The translations under genes and the position numbers were made by a program. This document shows, one piece after another, positions 47,328-59,614 of a stretch of DNA of 64,000 bases (positions are counted from its first letter, which is position 1; each line of letters begins with the position of its first letter). Source of the stretch: Ipomoea triloba (Eukaryota; Streptophyta; Magnoliopsida; Solanales; Convolvulaceae); assembly GCF_003576645.1 (NCBI RefSeq), contig NC_044917.1, positions 176,212 through 240,211 of the forward strand, given 5' to 3'. The notes below the pieces were generated by a model. It was not told where the DNA came from, searched no databases, and was given only the letters and a program-made list of their open reading frames with translations.

Positions 47328-50158
47328 CTATAAGCCAACACAAAGCTTTTTCCTCTCTGGTTCTTCTATGTCAGCTGCTGATGACTCTTCATTTCTCTCA
47401 GCTAAGCATTTTTTGTATGGTACAAACCCTTTCCTGTTCTGGGTATTCTCGAGCTTCACTGTGCCGCCTTTAGATTCGATTGCATCAGAATTTCTAAGCA
47501 CGCTGTTTACTTCGCTTGCTGATCCACTGCTTGAATCAGTTGATGACCTTTCCCTCTGAGTTCGAGAGTGTTTGAAGTCCTCTTCGGGATATGTTGTTTG
47601 TGCAGCTACATGGCTGCACGAAGAAAAATACCGATGCATGATATCTTGGTACCAAGACCACCAAGGCGGCATGGTAGTCGGTTTGGCTCCCACGCTGTTG
47701 GAGTCCTTATTTGGTAAAAACTGTGGAAACCAGCTGGCTGGGGGAATCATACTGTGTGGAACCATTGTGTAAACAAACTGCGAATTTACGTGGTTAGGTA
47801 GACCTTCAACTGTTGTGTTATCATTGACTTCATTTTCCTCTCTAGCAGCATCCAAAGGCACTGACTTAAAGTTATCTGGTTCTTGTTTAGAAGAATCTGC
47901 TACTGCTATAGAAACTGAAACTGTCTGTCCAAATAACCTGAAACTTGCTGGTGTATCCCTGGTTGACTCTTTCACAGAAGATGCGGTATCCCTAGAAAGC
48001 AGGTCAAGTTTCTGCACAAACCGATAGACACTAAGACTTGTTAATCCTCAAATTTATACAGAAAAGAATTGAATTTTACTGATAAGATTATGTTAAGTGA
48101 AAATACCACAGAAGAATTGTCTGTAGGGAGGGAGGACTTGGCAGTCACTCCAACTGATGCAACAGATCCTTTCTTCTCGACACTGGAGTTAGATGTCAGG
48201 CATTCGTTATCATTCTCTATAGGTGCTAAGTTAGGTGAATCTGCATCACTAGTACATGAAGCAGGAGAACGTTGGGTGTGCTGCAACTCAGCAACTGGAG
48301 ATTCCATATCATCTGAACCAATCGCTGACAAAACTGAATCTGGAGACTGATTATCTCTCTCTCCGTTATATATTTTTGAAGGAGACCTTTCAGATTGACC
48401 TAAAACTTCCATCTCAGGTTTAGACGAATCAACCATTTTACGAGGGTAAGGATGCAAAGGTTTCTTCTTAGGCCGAGGAGGAGGGATCTCTATGGGTCCA
48501 TCACCATCATTCCCCAAATCACGAACAACCTAAATGGACAAGGAAATTTCAATGGCCATGGAATAGTAGAGCTTCTTCGCCTCATATGTTTGAACATAAT
48601 GGTAACTCAAGCACTGAATTTTCTCAAGTAATCACTTAAAATACAGCACCAACCTTGGTGAAAAACTTCTGAGCATGGCTTCGAATCTGAATCACAGTTT
48701 TAGTCCCAACATGTTCTGCACACAAATTAGAACAATGAAGGAACATTAATAAGATCGAACTACACGCAAAAAGTTAAGGACAGATTGGAGGACCTTCTGT
48801 CAGCGAGGAAGAACCTTATACCAAACTCACCTTCTATCTTACGCCATGCACGGCCATACAACTTCAAGGCTTCAACAAACCTTTGGTGTTCTTCCTCTGT
48901 CCATCTCTCTCGTTGTTTTGTTATGGTATAAGGTTTCCTCACCTATTGTTGAAGATTTCAAGGGTTCCAATCACATACGTTCCAGAACAACCAAAAATTG
49001 TGACACATCATGTAAAAGTAAACCAACCAACCTTTGGCAAGTATTCACTTCCTAAAGAACTTGAGACCCCAGCCTGTGTGGTCATAGTTTCCAACTTACT
49101 GTTAACTGCCCCGCTATTTCCATCAGATTGATCCTATACAATTAGATAACAAAATAGAATGAATTAGCAACAAATCTGTGACTGGACTAACTTAAACTAC
49201 AAGGTCTTTGAAGAAACCCTAAGCAGTTCTATACACAAACACACTCAATTTAACTAAACCTTATATCCAATCTAGTTCAGATCATGAACAGTACAATTTT
49301 GCTTCCAAATATACATGTAAATCCTACATACTACAGCTTTGAATGGTTGAGCACTGAATTGGTACATGTAGCAGTTATTTCCCTCCATACATTATCATTA
49401 GATTTAACTAATTCTGATCTTCATTGATTGAAATAAAGAATTAACTTTTATCCTTTTAAATTAATACTCCGTATTAGCTTTAAGCTCTGCAGTAATTTCC
49501 AAATACAAAAATAACTAGTATTCCGTATAAAATATCAATATGCTAACCAAGTACACAATTCAGTGTTCTCTGCTCCAAATTTGGTCCTTAGTAGGTTTCT
49601 CCTCTTTTTCTATATTAAGCAAAGCAGAATAACTGCAATCTAAAGCAGTACCAAAAATAAATTCCACACCCCTCCCCCCCTCCCCTCCCCAAAAAAAATG
49701 CATACACATAAATCATTCGAAAAATGCTTCTTTTACAAGTACAGTAATAATAGCATCCATTAAAGTATACCAAAAATAGTAAATTTAATAAATAACCATG
49801 ATTTGGTGTTAGTGCGTGCTTCTCATCAAGCATAGCACTTAGATGGTTGTTTGTGAATGCTTAGCACCTTTTGATGTGGTCACTTTTGGGCCTTGTACAG
49901 ACTCAGTTTTGATTATCTATAATACTTGCTGTTTTGGAGAAAAAAAATAAAAAAAATAACCCTGCCTCAAAATTGAATCTTGAAATCTTCAGAGCAAACA
50001 ACTGAAATTTTGTGGCACACCCATGGCCATAAAAGCAATCATACACTAAAGTATGCAGAAAAAAGTCAATTTAAAAAATACCCAGGTCCCAAAATTGAAT
50101 CTCTAGAACAAACAAGTGAAAGATTGTGAGGTGCACATACCATAGCCTCGGCCACCAT
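47328..50158 (-). CDS. RVE1: REVEILLE1-like single-MYB transcription factor
   Basis: Nuclear clock-output transcription factor of the LHY/CCA1-like family, which binds evening-element DNA; RVE1 links the clock to auxin and chlorophyll genes. Exons 50158-50141, 49133-49032, 48942-48831, 48715-48654, 48529-48107 and 48011-47328 join to 466 residues. The first coding exon holds only six codons (MVAEAM). Residues about 41-98 form the MYB repeat: [39 protein letters not shown], then [15 protein letters not shown], the SHAQKFF variant of the class. [17 protein letters not shown] directly follows, the conserved proline-rich box of RVE1/2/7. The C-terminus has [11 protein letters not shown], as in that subgroup. 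The middle is Ser-rich and unstructured. RVE1, RVE2 and RVE7 cannot be separated safely by eye. Confidence 0.9.
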
Positions 50159-51262
50159 AGTTGAAGAAATCTCTACAAAAAAGAGTTCTGAGAGGAAGAG
50201 GAAGAAAGAAGCAGAAAGAGCTTTCCACTTCTGCCAATCAAAAAACCATTTCGGAAGTGTGAAAAGCCAAAGAAGGAAAGAGCGGATCCCAAAAATGGGA
50301 AAAACAGTAAGGTGAGAATGAGATTCAAGAATGAACACTTAAGGCAAGAAAACACAGTAGAGGCGCCACGTAGGATGGCGTTTGGAGGATTTTTTTTCAT
50401 TTTTACAAGGAGAATCAAAAAATATTGGGAGTGGAAATTTCCAGAAGGTAGGAGATGTTGAATCTTGTGGCTAAAAATGGAAGACACGTGTCTACTAGCT
50501 TGCTGGCACTCCGCCTCCCAATCTTTTTCAGACCCCGCGAGAAAGCACTTGGCCGCTGCCCTCCTTGGGGGCCGGTCCCACAAATTCTAAAATCTATGGG
50601 TCGTTTATTTCAATTATCTGTATTTTCTTTTTCAATTTTTCAATCTTTTTAATTTTTTAATTTTCATTATCTATTTCTTCAATTTTTCATTTCTTTAAAA
50701 CTTATATATTGTCATTTTATGAGACCCAAAAATAAAAATAACTTATCATATTTTACTATATCAAAAAGATTAAAAAATAAAAATAAAAATCGAGAGTGTT
50801 GTTTAGTGCTTACACTTAAATTTTACGTTTAAAAGTTTGTGTTTTTTTTTGTGCAAAAATTAAATCTTTAAATAATTAACTTTTTAGTTATTGTGATTAC
50901 CCATAATGTTACTTATTTTTCATTCCGTTATTAATGCTCCGTATTTTTTATTTGCAACTGGCGTTGTTCATGTGTTTGGTTGGGCCGGGGGGCATTTTTG
51001 TGGAAGATATTGAGCCAGCCAGCCATTCAACCACTATCGACAGTTGGGATATATGTAGTTGCTGCTGCTTTGTTTATTAATATCTGTTTCAGCCACAGAT
51101 ATTATCTGGAGGGGAGATCCCACTCTCCCTGTGATACAGGGCTTTGTTTATTAATATCTGTTTCAGCCACAGATATTATCTCTCCAGATCCCACTCTCCC
51201 TGTGATACAGGTCTGTCCTGTTCCCGGCAAGTGGGCTTCTTTTCTTATGGCCCAGTTAGTAT
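50159..51262. other. RVE 5' leader, promoter and AT-rich spacer
   Basis: 50160-50340 looks like the RVE 5'UTR (CT-rich on the minus strand). The rest is promoter and AT-rich spacer. A direct repeat of 74-bp period lies at about 51068-51212 (CTTTGTTTATTAATATCTGT, then TTCAGCCACAGATATTATC, then CCCACTCTCCCTGTGATACA). Confidence 0.5.
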
Positions 51263-51334
51263 ACACCATGTAGAGGTCGAACCTACAACTTTCTGCTTAA
51301 GAAACAGACACTCTATCCACTGAGCTACAGGTGC
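51263..51334 (-). mobile_element. tRNA-Lys(CUU)-like sequence, probably a SINE head or tRNA pseudogene
   Basis: On the minus strand, from 51334: GCACCTG, then TAGCTCAGTGG (A box), an anticodon stem-loop TCTGT-TTCTTAA-GCAGA with CTT at the anticodon, then GTAGG-TTCGACC-TCTAC (T arm and B box), then ATGGTGT. The D, anticodon and T stems pair, but the last two acceptor pairs fail. The acceptor stem is unlike normal plant tRNA-Lys. The 74-bp duplicated block at 51068-51212 lies directly downstream and may be the SINE body. Confidence 0.6.
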
Positions 51335-51700
51335 TTCTTATACTTATTATCTATTTTTATATTATGTAGAGTTGAAAACTGATTTTTGCTCTTGGGTAGA
51401 ATATCTTGCAATCAAATTATTGGGTGGATTACACAACTGTGTTGACCGGGCAGGGATGAGCAAAATATTGGTTAACTGCCTGATAGCTAAACAAATCGAA
51501 AAGTCGATTGTTGATCGATTTCGATTATTGATGTTAAAAAATTTTAGTTTTTTTGTTTTTCGATTATTTTATAGGTATTTGTTATCAATTTCCGTCAGTG
51601 ATTGATACCTGATATATATGTATATATATACACACACATACACACACACACACACTTGTACTCCAAAATTTTACTCCATCTCCGATTGGACACTGCCATC
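51335..51700. other. AT-rich spacer with (CA)n
   Basis: Contains (TA)n and (CA)n runs at about 51618-51656. A 77-codon frame at 51372-51605 has no recognisable domain. Confidence 0.4.
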
Positions 51701-51704
51701 GCCG

Positions 51705-52545
51705 CTAGTGGTTGATTGGAATAATGCCGGTAGCAGTATATGACCGTGTGACCATGGGAACGGCATATATGACATCGGGGAGAGCCACCGCGTCCACGAC
51801 CTTGTCCACTCTGTCAATCGGACAGTTGTGGTATCGACATTGAGTTACCTGAGACGACGAGTGACGTCGCCATGGCCATGAACCTGGCTGAAGCCCTCTA
51901 AACACATAGAGGTTTTGCTCGTCGAGGGAGATCGTGCGACCCGCCAAGGCTAAGTCTTCGACGAGGAGTTGGGCGCGGCTGAGATACTCCGCAGTGTGGA
52001 GTCGCCTTGCCGGAGCGACTGGAATTGTGAGAGAAGATTCAGGTAACGTGCGCGGGTGGAGGAACTCATGGCCGCTTCAATGGAACTCCAGTCCTCTCTT
52101 ACTGTGGAACGACCGACGACGTGGTACATGACCTCCTCGGAGAGAGACACGACCCTCATCGACAAGATAGATCGGTCCTGCTGGACCGAGCCGGCGAATT
52201 CCAGATTAGCAGCAGTGGAGGAGACCTCGTTCGACGTGCTACCAGTGTTGCCGGAGGCATAGGTGATCGTCGTCGGCGAACATGGCGTGGTGCCGTTGAC
52301 GTACCCCAGTAGGCCTTGACCTTTGAGAAATGGCACAAGTTGGGTACGCTAGAAGAGGTAGTTTCATGTCATCAGTTTAATCGACACGAAGTGATGAGAT
52401 AGGTGAGAGAGTTTGGGGTGGTGATGGTGGCTGGCGCCAGTATGGCAGCAATAGAGAGGGTACACTCAGAATCGTTACCTGCCATCGGTGATTGAGGAGA
52501 GAAACATGGAGAAAATACCTATCACTAATATGATACCAAATGATA
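51705..52545 (-). pseudogene. Broken Ty1/Copia gag fragment with primer-binding-site remnant
   Basis: Minus-strand frames give the Copia gag N-terminus: RTQLVPFLKGQGLLGYVNGT (about 52350-52290; the Trp codon before it is a stop), then YLNLLSQFQSLRQGDST, then after a frameshift near 51950 AGRTISLDEQNLYVFRGLQP. Upstream on the same strand TTTGGTATCA (52531-52540) resembles a tRNA-iMet primer-binding site, preceded by an LTR-like end ending CAAACTATCA. No protease, integrase or reverse transcriptase remains. A dead retrotransposon fragment. Confidence 0.8.
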
Positions 52546-53572
52546 GTTTGAATATTATTGAATTACTCACAGATTGGTTTACGAATAATAATACAATACT
52601 TCTACTCTACACAATAGGCTAACGAGTAGGACTCAGGTATAACAACTAATACTAAGTCTAACATAAACACACTTGTACTCCATCTCATAAATTTTGAATG
52701 TAAATAATTATAATTGATAGAGTTGAATTTGAGAGTTTTTATGAGTAGAACTCATAAGAAATATCAAATGATTAGGAAATTTTGACTTTAAGACTTTTAG
52801 CCCAATCCAATTTTTTTTCTAGCCCAATCCAATTAATAACACTAATCCTTTGATTCCTTTCTCCTCCATCGACACTCTCTGTGTCTCAGACCTCACGACA
52901 GGTCGACTGCTCAGTAGCATCGCGATGAGCTGATGACGCTGACGACGCAACTTTCATGAGTTCACCACGACACCACTCGTCTATCGCGGTGCCGACGCCT
53001 CTCTCAGTCCTCACTTCTCAAGCCTCAAGCCCTCAACTCATAACCTCTTAAGCCCTAGTCTGCAGACACAGTCGCACACTCGCTTAATCCCCCAACTCGG
53101 TGAGGCTGAACGGACCTCAGGTGACAGCCGAACCTCACCTCAGGCAGTAGACACTCAAGGCTGTGATTTTGTGAATCTGCTATGAAAATGAATTTCGTAT
53201 AACAGTATGCAAACGAAGTTGGAGTCTCGAAATGCGTTACTGTGTTTAATTTTTGTTTCTTATTAATTAATTATTATTATTTTATGTAAAATTTTGTGAA
53301 GTAACCAATGGAGTTTGAAAAATCAATTCTGGACAGTTTGTTACTATGTTATTAACTACTCCGTATTACTGTTGGTTTCGGTTGGTTACGGAGGTTAAAA
53401 ATTCTGATGGGTTTTTTAGTTTTTTGATTGGTTATGTATAACACATCCCTTATAATCTCGAATAAGAATATGTATATGTAATTGATAATTCTTTATTGCA
53501 CTCCTAGGCAAGCTACCGAGCAGAAGGGGTACTAGTACTCTGTAAACATCACTATACCTTACCTGGGCAGCC
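52546..53572. other. Possible Copia LTR remnant and TELO2 upstream region
   Basis: 52546 to about 52690 reads, on the minus strand, like the 3' end of an LTR. 52860-53170 is GC-richer, perhaps an upstream leader or CpG-rich promoter. A TACTCCGTA motif is at 53357-53365. No coding frame is recognised. Confidence 0.45.
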
Positions 53573-55428
53573 ATGGAAGACTTCCATGCAGGACCAGAGA
53601 ATTGTAGGAGACAAGTGGAGAAGGCAATTACAGAGAAAGTGGGCCGGGTCGTCTGTTCCATCAAGGACGCAGGCCATGTTGACCAAGTTATCGCCGCTCT
53701 TCACTCTCTCGCTGTTCTGCTATTCCCTGTCAATTCTCGCTCCTTCTTAGGTCCTCTTATCGTTCAATTCAAATATCTAATTCACAGCATCTTTTTCAGG
53801 TTAAAGCTGGTTTATTTAGCTATTTCCATTTTGTGAATTTCAGGTAGTATTGATGAGCAGTTCATTGAACAGGTATATTTCGCATTATTTATTCATTTGT
53901 TTAATTTTAATCCTTTCAAATAACAGAAACATTTTAGTAATCGTCCTTAATTGTTTTTTGAAATTTGGATATTATCCACAAGGTACAAAGCGCACTGGTG
54001 CCGGATTCTGATAAGAGAAGTCAATGGCAACAGATTTTCTATAAAGGTGCTGCATTTCCAATGCTGGCACGAGTTTTGTTACATGGTAATTTTGTTTGAC
54101 TATATAAGTCCAAAGTTTACTTTGTTGCATTATTAGATTGAATATTTTTGCCTTCAAGTGTATAATCATTTGTGTTAAAACATGGATTGTACTTTTCCAT
54201 TGTTTTTAAATTTGATCATCTTTTAGAGTGGGGTGCCTTCTAATTGTGATGGTAATAATGTAGATGTGGCTTTGGATTGGCTAGCATGTTTCCCCACTTC
54301 TGCAAGAGTACATGTATATGATGTGTTTTTTACAAATGGTCAATTCACTGAGGTTATACAGGCATTAGTTCCTTGCTTACAAGGAAGAGGTCTGGGCACT
54401 CATGATCTCAATGCAGTGTGTTCAAATGCTGAAAGGTATTGACATGAATATACAGCATTCTTATTCTTTGAATACTACATTTAACATTTCTTGCCTCTTT
54501 GCAATTTGAATTCCAGACACAATATGGGAGAATATGTATGATTTTATTGAATTGATGGTTTTAGCAGCCTCTGTTGTGACAGACTGAAAATGAGAATTTT
54601 TATGTTTGCCTGTCTGCATTTCTAATTGTTTGGCCATACAGTTCTAGCTGGTGCTTGAAGAGTTACATCATATGCTTTAGAAAGATGTATATGCCACAAT
54701 AATGATTCGAACTAAGTGTTTTTATCCTTATTTTCTGCATGTATTAAATATTTTTGATAATGGGAAAGGGCTGAGTTTCAAGAAACAATTTTTATTTAGT
54801 GGTAAACTTAATATGAGATGTAAGATAGGATTATGAGCTCCAAATGATTGTTGGTTAGCCAATTTTCTATCTGTTGTTTCATTCAAGCACAATTAATGCC
54901 TAATATGCTATATGTGGTGTGTATAGAGCTCCCTTGCCTTCTTTAAATGTATATCAGTGACATTAATTATAGTATATACTGTGTCATTCCTTCACAACAT
55001 CCATGGCAGATTACTTCTACTTTCCTTGTTTGAGAATGATGGTATACACCGAATGGTTATAGAATTTGCCAGAGACTGTCAATCTGAAGGTTCTGCCAAT
55101 GAATCTGTCCGGCAGATTATTTTCAGGGTGGCACAACTTATTACATCTATTCCTGACAAAGCACGAGCAGGCGCGCCTACTTCACTCTCATCACCGTATC
55201 CTTTTATTTACTCTTTTATTGGAATAGAATTTTTGATCCTATTGTGTGTGCACTTTTCTAACAGGCGTAGCCAATCAGTTTATTTTCAACGGATACCCTT
55301 TGTTAACCTCTCCTATTAAAGAATGCCTTCCACTAAAGAATACCCTTTCAATTTCTTTTTCTTCTCCTTTTTTTCCAAATTATTTTTATTGTTTTTACTT
55401 TGTTTTAGTTATTATATATATATATATA

Positions 55429-55471
<43 letters not shown>

Positions 55472-58400
55472 GTTGCGTGTTGTTATTATTGTTGTTTTTT
55501 TAGTGTTAGAAAGGTTGTTATGAAATATGTTTTTCATCAATATGATTGCAATTGGTGGATTTAGATCACCACCAAGGCTGTTGCTTTCTTCCGTACAAGT
55601 ATCTTTAGCTTTGAGGAGGCACTGTTATTTAGCTTACATATATACACCCGGGGTTGTCTTCTTAACCATTGAATATCAGCTTATTTTTCAAGCATATTAC
55701 CACTCAAATACTTGCCGGAGCAGAAGAATGGGACAAGAATTTGGACGAAACTGCTTATTTTGATAAGAATAAAGCTGATAGTACTATTCTATTTGTTGGG
55801 GAAGCTTTTGCTCGCATTTGTCGTCGAGGGTTTGCAGGTGATTCTTATTACTGTGAGCCAGGCATCTTCTTGCATTTACATGGAGAAAAATAGATAGGTG
55901 TATAAAAAATCAATCCTTTATATTTTCTCAGATGTGCTGTTAAGTGAATTGATTCCTAGAATCCTTAGAGGTGTTCAGAGCTTGCTACAGCCGTCTGCTG
56001 ATATGACTGTTAGCAAAACATTTGAGTCAAAACCTGGTCTTCGTTTTTTGTTGAAGATAATGGAGGGAGTTCAAGACCCTCACTCTGTAGAAAGGTTGTC
56101 TGAGCAACTTCTGAATCAACTAGCAGCTCAAAGTGTAAGAGATGCTGAAGCATATTGGATTTTATGGGTCTTGTTCAATCAAATTTATAAGCAGAAAACA
56201 TCAATTAGGTAAGGCAACACCTATTTTGAATTCATGGCACTGAGATTTTGAATACTTGTGAATTGAGTTTGAAAGATCCAAAGGCCTAGCTAGTGGAGAA
56301 TAACAACCATCCGCCAGTTAGGTGGAAGCAGGGACTTCCAATAAGGAAACTATTTTCCTTATGACCACCTACTCAAATCCCTATAAATCTCCAAGTTGCC
56401 TAATATATATAGGTTCCATAATACTTGTACATTCCATAACAGAATTCATGAACCAATCTTGTTATATTAAGATATCAATTTATGAATTCTCATCCTCTGT
56501 CAAATATAGTTGCTTTATGGGAAATAAGATGATGCTTTTTTTTTTAATCAACGGACTTTTTCTATACTTTCTCCATTTCAGGTCCATGTTTCGTGAGAAA
56601 TTTTTACTCTGGAAAGTATTCCCTATATGTTGCTCAAGATGGATTCTCCACTTTGCTGTTTTTGAATGTGCACCTAGTACTTCTTTGGCTCCAAAAGCCT
56701 GTGGTGTTCGTGCTCTTATGGATACTGTGCAAAACCTCACCAGAGTGTGGTCCAAAAGAGAATTTGTTCAATCAGCCCCAATTGAGCAGCAAGCATGTAT
56801 CCTTTTTGGCACCAGGAAAAAGTTTCAACCTTCATAATGCACTAGATCTGATCCTTGCATCTTCTTCTCTCCATGTGCCTCTTTCCCTTCTATCTTTTTG
56901 GCACTTAACTGAATATTAGACATAACTGCTGCTTTAGGCCTTTGCCTGGAGAAGATGTCAAAGGAAGATTTAGATGCAACCAAGGATGCACTGCAGTCAA
57001 TACTTCAAGGAGTTAGCTGTAGAATCCAAGCCTTATCAAATTTTTGTTTATTGTCGTTGTTGTTGTTATTGTTATTATTATTATGATTGCAAGCTATATT
57101 ATTGGAAAAGTATATTTGGTTCTTTTGACATTTTTTTTAAAAATTGCTGTCAGGTAGGTTGCAGAGTCCTGATCATTTGGTTCGAAAGATGGCTAGCAAC
57201 GTTGCTTTAGCATTTTCTCTTATAATTGATCCAAAAAATCCTCTGTATCTAGATGATAGTTGCCATGATGAGGCAATTGACTGGGAGTTTGGTCTAGTAA
57301 ACCTTGGTAAGGGTTCTCTGCCTATGCAGAACTGCACAAATGAAGATATGAGCAGAGTAAAGAACTGTTCATCCACAATAGCAAGAAAGGAGTTTGATGA
57401 CAAAGGTTCGTCCAATAATGTAATGGATAATTGTAAGAGATTGTCCGAATGCAAATTGGTTGATCCCGATGAGATTGTTGATCCTGCATCTTTGATTACT
57501 GAGCTGGCCCCTTATGAAGATGATAATGATATTGGAAATGAAGATTCTGACTTCTCTAGTGATTCATCTTTGCAGCCATATGATTTATCAGATGACGATG
57601 CAGATTTGGAAATAAAATTTTCACAGTTGGTTGATGTGATTGGAGCACTAAGAAAACCTGATGATGGCAAGGGTGTAAGTTCAACCAGCAGATCATTGAT
57701 ATCTTTAAATATTCTTTACAGTGCTAAAAAAATTGATTTCTGTTTTTGCTATCTTAAGACACAGAACTTTCTAATTAGTCCTTGTTAGTCAGTTCATTTC
57801 TTCATCAATATAAAATGTAAAGGCCCCCTATTGTATAGCTTGAAGTTATTTTATAATTTAATCTGATATTACATTTCTACTTGAGAGTAGTTGAAAAAAA
57901 AAATTCACTGTTCATGTTGCTCTTTCACAGGTTGAAAAGGCTCTTGATGTTGCTGAGAAACTTGTCCGAGCAACTCCTGATGAGCTTAAGTTTGTAGCTG
58001 GTGATCTCGCCAGAACACTTGTACAGGTCCGCTGTTCTGATTCAACCGTTGAGGGAGAAGAAGAATCGGCTGAAGATAAGAGGGAAAAAGCCTTAGTTGC
58101 TTTGATTGCCATGTGTCCAAATGAATCACTCAATGAGCTAAACAAATTGCTATATTCTCCAAGTCTAGATGTAAGCCAGCGGATATTGATTCTTGATGTC
58201 ATGACAGATGCTGCTCAGGAACTTGCAAATACCCGAACTTCAAAACCCAAACAACACTCTAGATTCCTCATATCTTCCATGTCAGACCAGCCATGGTTTG
58301 TGCCAAGGGATATTGGGCCACCTGGAGCTGGTTCCTGGAAGGAGATTTCAACTCCAGGAACTCCTTTGAATTGGTCTTACTCTTATGAGAGAGAGCTTCC

Positions 58401-59614
58401 CTCTAAACCAAGTCAGGTTAAGAAAGGGAAGATGCGTCGTTGGAGCCTTCAATCTCCAAAACAAGAAAACCAGGTTGAGTGGTCCTTGAATAAATTTCCG
58501 CAATATGCAGCTGCATTTATGCTTCCAGCTATGCAGGGATTTGATAAGAAAAGACATGGTGTTGATTTTCTCGATAGAGATTTCATTGTCTTGGGAAAAC
58601 TTATCTACATGCTTGGTGTCTGTATGAAGTGTGCAGCTATGCATCCAGAAGCATCTGTTTTGGCATCTCCTCTGTTGGATTTGCTGAGATCAAGGTACTA
58701 ACAATTATTCATATAGATCATTCTTCAAACCGGTGGAGTTTAGGCATTTGGTTATCCATACATCTCCCAAGAACCTAATAAACCTGGTTTGTGATTTACT
58801 AATAAAAGTACACCGTGTGGTACCTGGAAAAATGTTAATGTGGTATCACTTTTGTGAATCAGAGTGCTACATTCCCTTCATCTCTTTTATGATCTTGTGA
58901 TTCTCAAGTGTGGTTACCTGTTACTGTACAGGGAAGTATCTTATCATAAGGAAGCATACGTTAGGAGATCTGTGCTTTTTGCAGCATCATGCATATTGAT
59001 TTCTCTTCACCCCTCTTTCATCACATCTGCCCTGACTGAAGGAAATGCTGACATTTTAAAAGGGCTTGAATGGGTTCGCACATGGGCCCTAAACATAGCT
59101 GAATCAGATACAGATAGGGAGTGCTACACGGTAAGTCAGAACTAAGTTTTATACTGAAGGTTGAAGTCTCCATTTGTATTTCTGTTTCCTATGCTCCATT
59201 ATGCTATAATCTGAGGCTCATCAAGGTGATGCACTTACGAATTTGAATTGCAGATATCTTTTAAATTTGTTCTTCTCCTAATGATTAGAAATTGTCCAAC
59301 TTATTATATAAATGTCTTAGAAATTGCTGAGTACTTCTATATCTTATTCTACTTTTAGTACTAGATATTACCTAATCTTACCACTTAATGCGGCATAAAT
59401 TATTGTTTAGTTAGTGTGAGATAATCTGTCACTAACATTGGTCTTAAATACATTGCAGCTGGCAATGACCTGTGTTCAACTCCATTCTGAGATGGCATTG
59501 CAAGTTTCTCGAGCACTCGATTCGGTAGAAAACACATCAAGAGCAAGTCATACCATTTTGCCATCACACATGGTGAGAGATGCTATTAAAATCCCCCATT
59601 CTATTGGAATATAA
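53573..59614 (+). CDS. TELO2: TELO2 homologue (Tel2; EMB2423-like), PIKK maturation factor
   Basis: Core of the TTT complex (TELO2-TTI1-TTI2), which with HSP90 stabilises ATM, ATR and TOR kinases; essential for plant embryos. Thirteen exons: 53573-53750, 53844-53872, 53983-54085, 54264-54435, 55010-55195, 55680-55837, 55932-56208, 56582-56796, 56920-57018, 57154-57674, 57931-58694, 58932-59130, 59459-59614. They join in frame to 1018 residues. The protein is helical repeat-like throughout. The Tel2 C-terminal domain is seen in ALVALIAMCPNESLNELNKL, SPSLDVSQRILILDVMTDAA, LGKLIYMLGVCMKCAAMHPE and SYHKEAYVRRSVLFAASCIL. An acidic Ser-rich linker (DDNDIGNEDSDFSSDSS) precedes it, a likely CK2-type phosphorylation region, as in TELO2 of other organisms. 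Exon 4 start was chosen by phase: the earlier AG at 54226 gives a stop. Confidence 0.88.
55413..55467. repeat. (AT)n with (GT)n in a TELO2 intron
   Basis: Alternating AT interrupted by TGTGTGTG, in the intron 55196-55679. Confidence 0.9.

Noticed and set aside
51263..51334. Functional tRNA-Lys gene
   Set aside because: Acceptor stem is mismatched and unlike plant tRNA-Lys; context favours a SINE or pseudogene.
55540..55679. Extra TELO2 exon before 55680
   Set aside because: An open stretch exists, but direct joining of 55195 to 55680 keeps the frame and gives a sensible LFFKHITTQIL sequence; nothing family-like is seen in the extra piece.
56322..56581. Upstream extension of the TELO2 exon at 56582 in the same open frame
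   Set aside because: The frame continues left only as AT-rich intron sequence; a standard acceptor at 56580-56581 gives the right phase.
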